DNA from: CAYVSF01 sp046482855
GTDB lineage: Bacteria; Bacteroidota; Bacteroidia; Bacteroidales; UBA12077
Assembly (NCBI GenBank): GCA_046482855.1
Contig: JAWOEH010000160.1
Span: 1 to 24,628, forward strand
DNA: 24,628 bases
Direction of reading: 5' to 3'
In this document: in pieces, positions 15,169 to 23,347 of the stretch
Layout: the number at the start of each line of letters is the position of its first letter
Numbering within the stretch: position 1 is the stretch's first letter
The notes under the pieces: generated by a model
Database searches by the model: none
What the model saw: the letters and a program-made list of their open reading frames with translations, nothing else
What the model was told of the DNA's origin: nothing
Translations under genes and position numbers: made by a program

Positions 15169-15747
15169 TTAACGGGCTTGCAAAAATGCCCGGAACTTTT
15201 CCAGAGCACGCCCCCTGTGACTAATTGCATGCTTCTGGTCGGCACTCATTTGGGCAAATGACGCCTTCGATTCAACAGGCTGAAATATGGGATCATAACC
15301 AAAACCTCCATCGCCAGTAGGTTCTGTCAGAATTTGCCCCTCCACAACTCCGTCAAAGGTCTTCACCTTACCCTCTATAATACAAGCAATAACACATCGA
15401 AATCGTGCCGATCGATTGGTTTCCCCCTTCATTTCCTGCAATACTTTATTCACATTATCCTGAAACGAACAGGCAGGCCCGGCATAACGAGCCGAAAAAA
15501 CACCCGGTCGACCATTAAGGGCATCAATTTCCAATCCGGTATCATCCGCAAAACAAGCTTCTGCATACCTATCGAAGATAAATTGCGCTTTTTGTATCGC
15601 ATTTCCTTCAAGTGTGGGTTGCTCTTCCGGAATATCGCCGATAAATCCTAAATCCTGTAAACTCTTTAATTGAACGCCGGCACCTAAAATCTCGCGTGCT
15701 TCCTGGAGTTTATGTTCATTTCCTGTTGCAAATACAAATTCCATCAT
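15169..15747 (-). CDS. rdgB: dITP/XTP pyrophosphatase (RdgB/HAM1)
   Basis: This 192-residue protein is a full-length non-canonical purine NTP pyrophosphatase. It hydrolyses dITP, ITP and XTP to monophosphates and so keeps deaminated purines out of DNA. Motifs: FATGNEHKLQEAREIL (6-21), LEGNAIQKA (47-55), CFADDTGLEIDAL (65-77), FSARYAG (84-90), GFGYDPIF (148-155) and HAISHRGRAL (173-182). All are typical and intact. The first ATG of an ATGATG pair is used. It is the first gene of a two-gene unit with porZ and is divergent from the cyclase gene. Confidence 0.94.
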   Translation of the reverse strand: MMEFVFATGNEHKLQEAREILGAGVQLKSLQDLGFIGDIPEEQPTLEGNAIQKAQFIFDRYAEACFADDTGLEIDALNGRPGVFSARYAGPACSFQDNVNKVLQEMKGETNRSARFRCVIACIIEGKVKTFDGVVEGQILTEPTGDGGFGYDPIFQPVESKASFAQMSADQKHAISHRGRALEKFRAFLQAR

Positions 15748-15834
15748 TACTCATCAAATTTTCAATATAAAGTACCACTCACTTGGCATGCTAAAGCCAC
15801 TAAGTTAGCAATATTGGTATGGCGGTCACATTTT

Positions 15835-15856
15835 TTTGTACATTTATACAAACATA
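15835..15856. promoter_or_regulatory. Divergent promoter region with inverted repeat (rdgB / cyclase)
   Basis: Three elements overlap. On the plus strand TACATTTA (15839-15846) is a seven-of-eight match to TAnnTTTG, 34 bases before the cyclase start, with a TTG at 15814-15816. On the minus strand TATGTTTG (15849-15856) matches exactly and faces rdgB. An inverted repeat TTTGTA (15835-15840) / TACAAA (15847-15852) brackets the plus -7 box, so a bound protein could block either promoter. Confidence 0.4.
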
Positions 15857-15880
15857 GCGCCCAAAAAAAACGAAATTACC

Positions 15881-18800
15881 ATGTTTCGAAAGCTTCTATT
15901 ATCCTCTTTACTAGTAAATTGCTTTTTTGCTACTCATCTTTGGGCGCAAGCGTTGCCGCAAAAAGGGGCTCCCTACATTCAAACCCTGCAAACACCAACC
16001 CGGGGGATTACCGATGTAAACCATAAAATCCTCCAAAACAAAACCGGGTTGCTTTTTATTCAAAATAGTAACGGGATTCATATTTATAACGGTTCCGCGT
16101 TTAGTTTTATTTCAACGCCATCCACCCCGGATATAACCTTAGTAAAGGACACCTTATTTGTAAGTGTCAGAGACAAAGTATACAAATTAAGAGAAGATCC
16201 CTCCGGGGGCTTAGCTTTGCACCCCGTGGCACAAGCCTCTTCACAAGCCCACATAAGCAGTATAATGACCATTAACAATAGGTTATGGGCACTCATTAAT
16301 GAACACATATACCAACTGCAGGATAGTATTTTTCAACGGCTTACTATTTCGGATGAACCTGTAAAAATGGCTTTTGGCCATAAAAATAAGGCCTGGTTCG
16401 TTACGCCCAAAAAAATTCTCACCACAAATACTCACACTACGCACATACATCCTCTACCCTCCAACGTGAATGGTGTTTTGAAAATTATCAACTGGGGCAA
16501 GAAAGGATTTGTTTACAACAATCAGCAAGGGTTTTCCTGGGTTGATGGCTCCCCAATCCAACCCTGGCCAGCTACCCTGCAAAACTTTCTGAAAAAACAT
16601 AGCTTCACCGACATGGCAGCCCTAAACGATAGCCTATTGGCAGTTGGGACAAAAAGTGGAGGTATTTTGATCGTCAATCGGCAAGGTGTGCTAAAAAAAT
16701 ATCTGGGGGTAAATGCAGGCCTCCTGGATTTACATGTGCGGGGATTGTTTGTGGACAGCCATAATAACTTATGGGCAAGCCATAAAAGAGGATTAAGCAG
16801 AATTGAATACCCCTCTTCATTAAATTATTTTACCCATAAACATGGCCTTCGTGGAGCTATAAATGCTGCCATTCTACATCAGGGTCATCTATACCTGGGA
16901 ACCTCTCAGGGGATCTTCACACACGATAAACCAGAAAATTCAGAAAATAATTGCTTTACGTGTCCTCTCTTCATTCCTATTGGATCCTCGGAAACAAATG
17001 TATATACCTTTTTTAAGATGCAGCAGAAATTGTATGCCAGCACCTCGGAAGGGATTTTTCTGATTGACAACAAAAAAGCACAATTGTACTACAACCGGGA
17101 TAAAGATCTGACTACCGTTGTATTGAAAAGCAAACACAAAGAAAACACACTGTACATAGGCAGGAAAGACGGACTCCATGCCATCCACTATAACGATGGA
17201 TTATTCCTGATAAAGCCAAAAATTCTGGGCATTACCGGCGAAGTAAATAGCTTACAGGAAGATGGTGCCGGCAATCTGTTTGCCAGTACCAGGCAAGGGT
17301 ATATCTATCGAATTCCTGCATATGAGCAATATGACGCATCCCTGAAATTTCATAGCTACTCCTTTAAGGATCTTCACCCCGCGATACATTGGGGAGAGTT
17401 ATTTGCTTTAGGTAAAACAGTTGCTTTAACTACCAACAAAGGTCTATTTACCTATAATCCTGTTGAAAAGGAATTTACCCAAAAGTCCTTACAGGGTATG
17501 CCAGAAAATTATTGGGCCTTCCCCATTGCTACCGATAACCGGGGAAATGCCTGGATAAATATACAATCGGGCAACCCCCGGGATGATTATCATGCTTTAT
17601 ACTACCTGCCTAATGCAACAGATAATTACGCCAAAACAGTTCCGCTTTATCGAAAACAGAGCCTGGACATTACCTCCATTCTCCCTCAGAACAACGGGAC
17701 AATATGGTTTGGTGGGTTTGAACAGCTTATTCACTTTGCCCCGGAGAAACAGAAAACCTCACGAAAACCTTTTCACACGCTTATCACCCAAATGACTGTT
17801 GCGCAGGACTCATCGTTATTGAAGGAAAGGTTATATGATGCTCCTATACATATCGATAAGAAATTGGAGGCCAACAAAAATAACCCCGTCTTTGTATACT
17901 CATCCACTTCCTATGAAAGTGAAGATCGTACGCTTTATCAATCCCGTTTAATTGGATTAGATACCCTGTGGAGCCCCTGGAACCAAAACACTACACGAAG
18001 TTTTACAAACTTACGAAAAGGGACTTATGTGTTTGAAGTGCGCAGCAAAGATATCTACGGATACACAACCACTCCTGCCCGAGTGCACTTTTCGGTAAAC
18101 CCGCCATTACGCAGAACAATGGGAGCCTATCTGCTTTACATCATTACCCTGGCACTGTTTATCTACCTGATACTTACCTGGCGAGCCTATCTTTATGCCA
18201 AAGAACGATTAAAACTGGAATCCATCATCTCCCAACGAACCGAAGAACTCATATTACAAAAGGAAAAGGCTGATAACTTATTGGAAAGAGTATTGCCTAA
18301 ATCAACTGCCAACGATCTTAAATCAGGAAAGAAAGCAAGGCCTGCTCATTACAACCTGGCGACGGTATTATTTTCGGACATCCAGGGCTTTACAAAAATA
18401 TCCGAACAGCTCGACAGTGAGCATTTAATTGATGAGCTCGACAGATTCTTTCTCACTTTCGACAATGTAGTTGAAAAGTACAACATCGAGAAAATTAAAA
18501 CCATTGGCGATGCCTATATGTGTGCCGGAGGCATCCCCCAAAAAAATCGGACCAATCCAGTGGAAGTGGTGTTGGCTGCCATGGAGATGCAATACTATAT
18601 GAAAGTGCTAAAGCATCAGAAAGATCAGGGAGCCGATAAAATTTGGGATCTGCGCATTGGCATTGATACGGGGCCGGTAGTTGCTGCGGTATTAGGACGC
18701 AGTCGTATTTCTTTTGACATATGGGGTAGCACCGTGAATACGGCAAGTCGTATGGAGGCTTCCAGTGAACCGGGAAAAATTAACATCACCGAAAATACCT

Positions 18801-19579
18801 ACATGCTTATTAAGGATTTCTTCATTTGCACCTACCGTGGAAAAATGCCTGTGAAGTACAAAGGAGAAATCGATATGTACTTTGTTGAGGGCTTCAGACC
18901 CAAACTTGCTACCGACTTAAAAGGGATGCAACCCAACCAGCGCTTCTTTACACAACTTCAATCGCTTAGATGGAACGACCTGGAAGAGTTTGTGTTGGAA
19001 AAACTGGAAAAGGGCTTGCCCAACAAGCTCTATTACCACAACGTGAAACATACCATTGATGTGGTTACACAGGTAGAATTAATTGGCAGGTCTGAGGGGG
19101 TTTCGGAAGAAGATATTTTGTTACTAAAAACAGCAGGCTTATTCCATGACATGGGGCACCTGGTAAACTATGACACACACGAAGAGGAGGGCATAAAACT
19201 GGCTGAACGCATTCTGCCCGAATTTAAATACACCGAACGTCAAATTCAGTCAGTTATCCAATTGATTTTGGCAACAGAAATGCCTCCACGACCAAATAAT
19301 CTCTTGGAAGAGATCATTTGCGATGCCGACTTGGACTATTTGGGAAGAGCTGATTTTGTGCCCGTTGCCTATACCCTTTACAAAGAATTACGTGAACACA
19401 ATAAAGTGACCTCATTAAAAGATTGGAATAACCGACAGGTAGCATTTATTAAGAAACATCACTACTTTACCCAAACAGCTAAAAAATTGCGCGAAGTAAA
19501 TAAAATGAATCAGCTGGAAAAGCTTGAGGAAGAGTTAGCTAAAATGGAGCTTGACGACAACGAAGCCCTCAGAAGCTAA
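15881..19579 (+). CDS. Propeller/Y_Y_Y membrane receptor with adenylyl cyclase and HD domains
   Basis: The 1232-residue protein has, in order: a signal peptide (1-23, ending WAQ); a large beta-propeller sensor (about 24-620, e.g. HNNLWASHKRGL, LYLGTSQGIF); a Y_Y_Y domain (about 667-740); one transmembrane helix (about 747-767); a coiled coil with the cyclase linker LLERVLPKSTANDLKSG; a class III nucleotide cyclase (about 826-1008); and an HD domain (about 1045-1190). Cyclase metal Asp are D833 (FSDIQGF) and D877 (TIGDAY); adenine-type selectors are K873 and D946 (FDIWG); N953 and R957 complete the site. The HD part has YYHNVKHTIDV (H1053, H1057), HDMGH (H1089, D1090) and DADLD (1148-1152), resembling cyclic-nucleotide phosphodiesterases. 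Propeller-Y_Y_Y sensors normally feed histidine kinases; here the output appears to be cAMP. The start is set by the signal peptide; the frame is open 15 codons further upstream. Confidence 0.9.
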   Translation: MFRKLLLSSLLVNCFFATHLWAQALPQKGAPYIQTLQTPTRGITDVNHKILQNKTGLLFIQNSNGIHIYNGSAFSFISTPSTPDITLVKDTLFVSVRDKVYKLREDPSGGLALHPVAQASSQAHISSIMTINNRLWALINEHIYQLQDSIFQRLTISDEPVKMAFGHKNKAWFVTPKKILTTNTHTTHIHPLPSNVNGVLKIINWGKKGFVYNNQQGFSWVDGSPIQPWPATLQNFLKKHSFTDMAALNDSLLAVGTKSGGILIVNRQGVLKKYLGVNAGLLDLHVRGLFVDSHNNLWASHKRGLSRIEYPSSLNYFTHKHGLRGAINAAILHQGHLYLGTSQGIFTHDKPENSENNCFTCPLFIPIGSSETNVYTFFKMQQKLYASTSEGIFLIDNKKAQLYYNRDKDLTTVVLKSKHKENTLYIGRKDGLHAIHYNDGLFLIKPKILGITGEVNSLQEDGAGNLFASTRQGYIYRIPAYEQYDASLKFHSYSFKDLHPAIHWGELFALGKTVALTTNKGLFTYNPVEKEFTQKSLQGMPENYWAFPIATDNRGNAWINIQSGNPRDDYHALYYLPNATDNYAKTVPLYRKQSLDITSILPQNNGTIWFGGFEQLIHFAPEKQKTSRKPFHTLITQMTVAQDSSLLKERLYDAPIHIDKKLEANKNNPVFVYSSTSYESEDRTLYQSRLIGLDTLWSPWNQNTTRSFTNLRKGTYVFEVRSKDIYGYTTTPARVHFSVNPPLRRTMGAYLLYIITLALFIYLILTWRAYLYAKERLKLESIISQRTEELILQKEKADNLLERVLPKSTANDLKSGKKARPAHYNLATVLFSDIQGFTKISEQLDSEHLIDELDRFFLTFDNVVEKYNIEKIKTIGDAYMCAGGIPQKNRTNPVEVVLAAMEMQYYMKVLKHQKDQGADKIWDLRIGIDTGPVVAAVLGRSRISFDIWGSTVNTASRMEASSEPGKINITENTYMLIKDFFICTYRGKMPVKYKGEIDMYFVEGFRPKLATDLKGMQPNQRFFTQLQSLRWNDLEEFVLEKLEKGLPNKLYYHNVKHTIDVVTQVELIGRSEGVSEEDILLLKTAGLFHDMGHLVNYDTHEEEGIKLAERILPEFKYTERQIQSVIQLILATEMPPRPNNLLEEIICDADLDYLGRADFVPVAYTLYKELREHNKVTSLKDWNNRQVAFIKKHHYFTQTAKKLREVNKMNQLEKLEEELAKMELDDNEALRS

Positions 19580-20373
19580 TACCTTAAAGTAACTAAATAC
19601 CCGTTATGTTTACGCACATTCCACACCGTATTGTTTTCAAATATTAAATACTGCCCTTTTATTGCAGCTAATGTTCCCTCAAATGTAGTTTCCTTTTCAG
19701 GGTTCCAGGTAGTAACTTTATCGGGAACATGGCTTCCCGGATAGTGTATACGCACCACTTCCGCATCGTTAGTAATATACGCTTGATACCCTTCTGCCAA
19801 CGCTTTACTCAAACGCTCTTTCTCTTTCAGCAAATTGGCATCTACTACCTTGCCGGTTAACATATTACGCCAGTTGGTTTTATCTTTTACCTCTCGCTTC
19901 AGATCTACCTCAATAAGTCCGGCCGTCTGCCGATCGGGCACACGTGCGAAAACCACAGCTTGTTGAGCACCTTGATCGATCCATCGGGTGGGCACCTGTG
20001 TATGGCGGGTTACGCCCACTTTCACATCACTGGTAAGCGAAAGGTATACGACGTGTTCAATAAGACAATGCTCACGACTCCAGGCCATATCCCGCGAAAT
20101 GCCCTCCTGTGCACGACACATCTCCGGATGAAGCGTACAAGCTTCCGTTTCCGGAGCCACACAAAAACACGGATAACAGTACCCCTGATGATACGATTTC
20201 GGAGTAATACGCCCGCATCTGATGCAGGCAATCTCCTGATGAAACTCAATCGATAACTTCTTTCCGATAAGGGAATTCATCAAAACAAACTCCTCCCCCA
20301 CGGGCAAATGGTACTTAACCTCTTCCGATTCAAGCTCACTCTTCATTTTTCTTATATAGCCGGTATTTTCCAT
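19576..20373 (-). CDS. DUF2797 protein with zinc ribbon
   Basis: This 265-residue protein matches the DUF2797 family, which has no established function that I know. A four-cysteine zinc ribbon is visible (C50, C53, C66, C69 in CIRCGR and CYPCF), followed by further cysteines C79 and C86 (CTLHPEMC). The conserved core is VVYLSLTSDVKVGVTR (108-123) with RWIDQGA (130-136), a strand-loop pattern reminiscent of GIY-YIG nucleases. The C-terminal part ends with a beta-rich TFEGTLAAIKGQYLIFE block. No signal peptide, so it is cytoplasmic. Its stop codon overlaps the stop of the convergent cyclase gene by 4 bases. A nucleic-acid role is suggested by the ribbon but is not shown. Confidence 0.82.
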   Translation of the reverse strand: MENTGYIRKMKSELESEEVKYHLPVGEEFVLMNSLIGKKLSIEFHQEIACIRCGRITPKSYHQGYCYPCFCVAPETEACTLHPEMCRAQEGISRDMAWSREHCLIEHVVYLSLTSDVKVGVTRHTQVPTRWIDQGAQQAVVFARVPDRQTAGLIEVDLKREVKDKTNWRNMLTGKVVDANLLKEKERLSKALAEGYQAYITNDAEVVRIHYPGSHVPDKVTTWNPEKETTFEGTLAAIKGQYLIFENNTVWNVRKHNGYLVTLRY

Positions 20374-20476
20374 AGATCCTCTGTTTTCAAAGCTTAAAGA
20401 TAAGGAAAGTTTAGCCCATTTTTGCGCCCGTTAGAATCTGAAAGGAAATAAATTTACAATTTTTCACTACTATGTA

Positions 20477-20508
20477 TTGCATGGTATTATAATTATTTCA
20501 TATCTTTG
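20477..20508 (+). promoter_or_regulatory. Promoter of the PspC/PadR operon
   Basis: TATCTTTG (20501-20508) matches the -7 consensus exactly, and TTG (20477-20479) lies 21 bases before it. Transcription would start near 20514, inside the inverted repeat that follows. It is the only strong promoter in the gap 20374-20539; the DUF2797 gene on the other strand has only imperfect candidates. Confidence 0.6.
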
Positions 20509-20534
20509 TATAGAATATTACTTTTAATTCTATA
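20509..20534. promoter_or_regulatory. Inverted repeat at the PspC/PadR transcription start (possible PadR operator)
   Basis: TATAGAAT (20509-20516) and ATTCTATA (20527-20534) are perfect 8-base arms separated by 10 bases. The left arm starts right after the -7 box, so the repeat covers the predicted start of transcription. The operon it precedes encodes a PadR repressor, and PadR proteins usually bind dyads in their own promoters; the assignment is inference. Confidence 0.45.
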
Positions 20535-20539
20535 GTATT

Positions 20540-20758
20540 ATGTACAAAATGCTTTCGTCCTCTGAAACATATCGGCTCCTTATGGTTCTGCTCATTCTGG
20601 GAGGGACAATATTCTTTACCAAAATAATCGTCTTAAAGTCCAAACCTAAAACTCTCTATCGTCAACCCTCTCAGCAGCACTTCCCAAAGGATTCGTTACG
20701 AATAAACTCCTTTTGCAACATCAAGCTGCATTTAAGTCCAAAGGCCACGATACACTAA
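20540..20758 (+). CDS. Possible small membrane protein (72 aa)
   Basis: A 72-codon frame begins about 25 bases after the predicted transcription start. It has one hydrophobic segment (YRLLMVLLILGGTIFFTKII, residues 11-30) followed by a basic tail. It is followed after 31 bases by the first PspC gene. No family was recognised. Position and membrane segment favour a real product, as PspC modules often carry tiny membrane proteins, but the composition of its second half (QPSQQHFPKDSLRINSFCN) is not convincing and it may be an untranslated leader. Confidence 0.4.
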   Translation: MYKMLSSSETYRLLMVLLILGGTIFFTKIIVLKSKPKTLYRQPSQQHFPKDSLRINSFCNIKLHLSPKATIH

Positions 20759-20789
20759 CGAAGTTATAATCTAAAAAAAGAGTAGCTAT

Positions 20790-21392
20790 ATGAACAAAAG
20801 CATAACGATAAATCTGTCAGGCATGATATTTCATATCGATGAACAAGCCTACACAGTTTTGGACAAATACCTGAAGTCCATAGAGATGTCGCTTGAACCG
20901 GACGACGACAAAAAAGAGATTCTGCAGGATGTAGAACTAAGAATATCGGAGCTATTTAATGACGCGATTACAGGAGGCAATCAAGTGGTTACCCTAAACA
21001 TGGTGGAACATGTTATCGAGGTACTGGGCGAACCTGATGCCTTTAGCAGTGATATGCAAGACAGTTCAACCGGAGAGAACAATGCGCATTATCGTGAACA
21101 ACCACGTAAACTATACCGCGACACCGATCACCGCATTGCCGGAGGCGTTTGCAGCGGCCTGGGGGCCTATTTTTCTGTTGATCCCCTTTTATTCCGCATT
21201 CTTTTTGTGGTTTTCACCTTTATGTTCTTTTCAGGGAGTATCATCTACTTAATTCTATGGTTGGTAATTCCTGAAGCCCGCACTACTGCAGAAAAACTTG
21301 AAATGAAAGGCAAACCCGTGACATTTGAAAACATAAAAAGATCCGTTAAGGAAGAATTTGAAGATGTAAAACGAAAATTTAATAAGTGGTAA
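20790..21392 (+). CDS. PspC-domain membrane protein, short form
   Basis: This 200-residue protein has an N-terminal domain of strand plus helices (ITINLSGMIFHIDEQAYTVL, then DKKEILQDVELRISELF and LNMVEHVIEVLGEPDAF; about 1-85), a linker, and a PspC domain (108-164: LYRDTDHRIAGGVCSGLGAY, then VDPLLFRILFVV and an IIYLILWLVIPEA helix). The C-terminal tail (EDVKRKFNKW) is amphipathic and basic. PspC proteins are inner-membrane parts of envelope-stress responses; the N-terminal domain type is often found beside PadR regulators. It is followed after 15 bases by padR-like and then by a longer paralogue, so all three form one operon. The exact signal sensed is unknown. Confidence 0.88.
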   Translation: MNKSITINLSGMIFHIDEQAYTVLDKYLKSIEMSLEPDDDKKEILQDVELRISELFNDAITGGNQVVTLNMVEHVIEVLGEPDAFSSDMQDSSTGENNAHYREQPRKLYRDTDHRIAGGVCSGLGAYFSVDPLLFRILFVVFTFMFFSGSIIYLILWLVIPEARTTAEKLEMKGKPVTFENIKRSVKEEFEDVKRKFNKW

Positions 21393-21407
21393 TTTAAACC
21401 CTTTGTT

Positions 21408-21734
21408 ATGAATATTGAAAACACTAAGGCCCAAATGCGAAAGGGTGTTCTGGAATATTGCATTCTTTCGGTACTCGATAAGCAAGATCGGTATGCCACC
21501 GAAATCATTAATGAACTAAAGGAGGCCGAAATCATTGTTGTTGAAGGCACCTTGTATCCCTTACTCACTCGACAAAAAAAAGCGGGACTGCTGGCGTATC
21601 GGTGGGAAGAGTCAACCCAGGGGCCACCAAGAAAATATTATTCCCTAACCGAACAGGGCAAGACCGCCCTTAAAGAATTGGACAAGTCCTGGAAACACTT
21701 AGTTACTGCTGTTAATCAAATAAATAATCGCTAA
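21408..21734 (+). CDS. PadR family transcriptional regulator
   Basis: The 108-residue protein is a single PadR winged-helix domain (about 10-82): RKGVLEYCILSVLDKQDRYA, the helix ATEIINELKEAEIIV, the recognition helix EGTLYPLLTRQKKAGLL (46-62) and the wing GPPRKYYSLTEQGK (72-85). A short C-terminal dimerisation helix follows. PadR proteins of this size are usually ligand- or stress-relieved repressors that control their own operon. It sits 15 bases after one PspC gene and 10 bases before the other, so those membrane proteins are its expected targets and perhaps its partners. Confidence 0.93.
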   Translation: MNIENTKAQMRKGVLEYCILSVLDKQDRYATEIINELKEAEIIVVEGTLYPLLTRQKKAGLLAYRWEESTQGPPRKYYSLTEQGKTALKELDKSWKHLVTAVNQINNR

Positions 21735-21744
21735 AATTTCCGCT

Positions 21745-23289
21745 ATGAAACGTACAATAAGAATTACCATAAAGGGCTTGTCCTATCATTTGGATGAAGA
21801 CGCCTATCAAGCCTTAAATGATTATTTGCATGGCATAAGAAACCAGTTTTCTTCAAAGGAGGAATCGGAAGAGATAATCGAGGAGGTAGAATGTCGTATT
21901 GCCGAGATATTTACCGACTGGACTAATGATCAAAAGCAGGTTATTTCAGTAGAAGATATACAGCGAGTAATTACTATCATTGGAGAGCCTGCCGACTTCT
22001 TAACGGATGATGAGCAAGCGCAAAATACGCACAAAGAGACACATGACAGGCATGCTGGAAAAATTTATCGGGATAAGGACAATGCGGTTTTTGGAGGTGT
22101 TTGCTCAGGTCTGGGCTCCTATTTCTCGATCGACCCGTTGTTGCTACGATTATTATTTGTGATATTGGTTCTTTTTTACGGACTCTCTCTTTGGGCGTAT
22201 ATCATATTGTGGATCGTAATTCCGGCAGCCATCACCCCGGAACAAAAAATGGCCATGAAATCCCGAAAGTACCAATCGGGAAAATGGAGACAGAAGGCGA
22301 CGAACGAATTTAAAGATATAAAAACCGGACAGGCCTATCAAGGCGCTTCCGATATGGCATCCAATGTTGGAAAGGGGCTCTCGGAAATGGTACACGTTCT
22401 TTTCCGAATTGTGGGTGTAATCCTTGGCGTAGGCCTGCTAATAGGCAGCATGGTACTGCTGATAGGATTTATCAGTGCTTTTATATTAGCCGAACCTTTA
22501 TCCACATCCTTTTTCCCTCATGCCGAAAACCTTCGATCGCTGGGCGAACTATTCATACGTCCCACAAGTTTAACCTTACTTTCCATCACGGGCTTTTTAA
22601 CAGCCTTTCTGCCTCTGGTAGGCCTCATTTACCTGGGATTGAAGCTTATGCTGCGTTTTCAAACGCAAAGTAACACATTATGGATAGTTGGATTAACCAC
22701 CTGGGTATTAAGTGTGCTTATTCTTATTGGAACCTCTATGTACGAAGCCAGAAACTATGCCTTTACCCATGAACAGGAAGGGTTTACAATTATAAAACCC
22801 GCACCCGACACCCTTTATATAAAGAAAAAAGAACTGGAGAATAGTCGTACCATTCGTTATGAGTTTTTCGATGCAGATATTCAGTACATAAAATCAGACG
22901 ACTACCCCAACCGCATCTTCTGGGAGACACGCATAGATTTTCGGAATACTACCTCCGATGAACTTCGGATTAGTTGGGAAAAAACCATTCGAGGGTATAA
23001 CCTGGACAACCCCGAAGATGAAAAGACGCACCTGGGATATGACTGGGAAATGCAAGGAGACACCCTGTTTTTACCGGCGTATTATTATACAGAAAATCTG
23101 CCCGCCTATCGCATCCCGGAATTCGATATCAAACTTGAAATTCCCTCAAACCAAATTCTCTATTTCGACGAATCGATAGAATCACAAATTGGGTATTTCA
23201 AAACTCCGGAATATATCTCACGCTTTAATCTGGGAAACAATTTCTGGCAAATGCAGGAGCAGGGGTTGAATGAACTCGAAAAAAAATAA
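21745..23289 (+). CDS. PspC-domain membrane protein, long form
   Basis: The 514-residue protein repeats the layout of the shorter PspC protein two genes earlier: N-terminal strand-helix domain (1-90, RITIKGLSYHLDEDAYQALN and EEVECRIAEIF), then PspC (106-163, VFGGVCSGLGSYFSIDPLLL). It then adds a basic linker, three more membrane segments (about 220-249, 275-303, 311-333) and a soluble C-terminal part (335-514) rich in aromatic and acidic residues that should face the periplasm. That last part is not assignable to a family by eye. It ends 6 bases before the promoter of tRNA-Gln with no terminator between. Confidence 0.88.
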   Translation: MKRTIRITIKGLSYHLDEDAYQALNDYLHGIRNQFSSKEESEEIIEEVECRIAEIFTDWTNDQKQVISVEDIQRVITIIGEPADFLTDDEQAQNTHKETHDRHAGKIYRDKDNAVFGGVCSGLGSYFSIDPLLLRLLFVILVLFYGLSLWAYIILWIVIPAAITPEQKMAMKSRKYQSGKWRQKATNEFKDIKTGQAYQGASDMASNVGKGLSEMVHVLFRIVGVILGVGLLIGSMVLLIGFISAFILAEPLSTSFFPHAENLRSLGELFIRPTSLTLLSITGFLTAFLPLVGLIYLGLKLMLRFQTQSNTLWIVGLTTWVLSVLILIGTSMYEARNYAFTHEQEGFTIIKPAPDTLYIKKKELENSRTIRYEFFDADIQYIKSDDYPNRIFWETRIDFRNTTSDELRISWEKTIRGYNLDNPEDEKTHLGYDWEMQGDTLFLPAYYYTENLPAYRIPEFDIKLEIPSNQILYFDESIESQIGYFKTPEYISRFNLGNNFWQMQEQGLNELEKK

Positions 23290-23294
23290 AAATA

Positions 23295-23327
23295 TTTTTG
23301 CAGGAGTTAAAAAATTCTCTACATTTG
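23295..23327 (+). promoter_or_regulatory. Promoter of tRNA-Gln
   Basis: A TTTTTG -33 box (23295-23300) and a perfect TACATTTG -7 box (23320-23327) are separated by 19 bases, the ideal Bacteroidota spacing. The mature tRNA begins 21 bases after the -7 box. Confidence 0.75.
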
Positions 23328-23347
23328 CACTGCATTTGAAAACAAAC

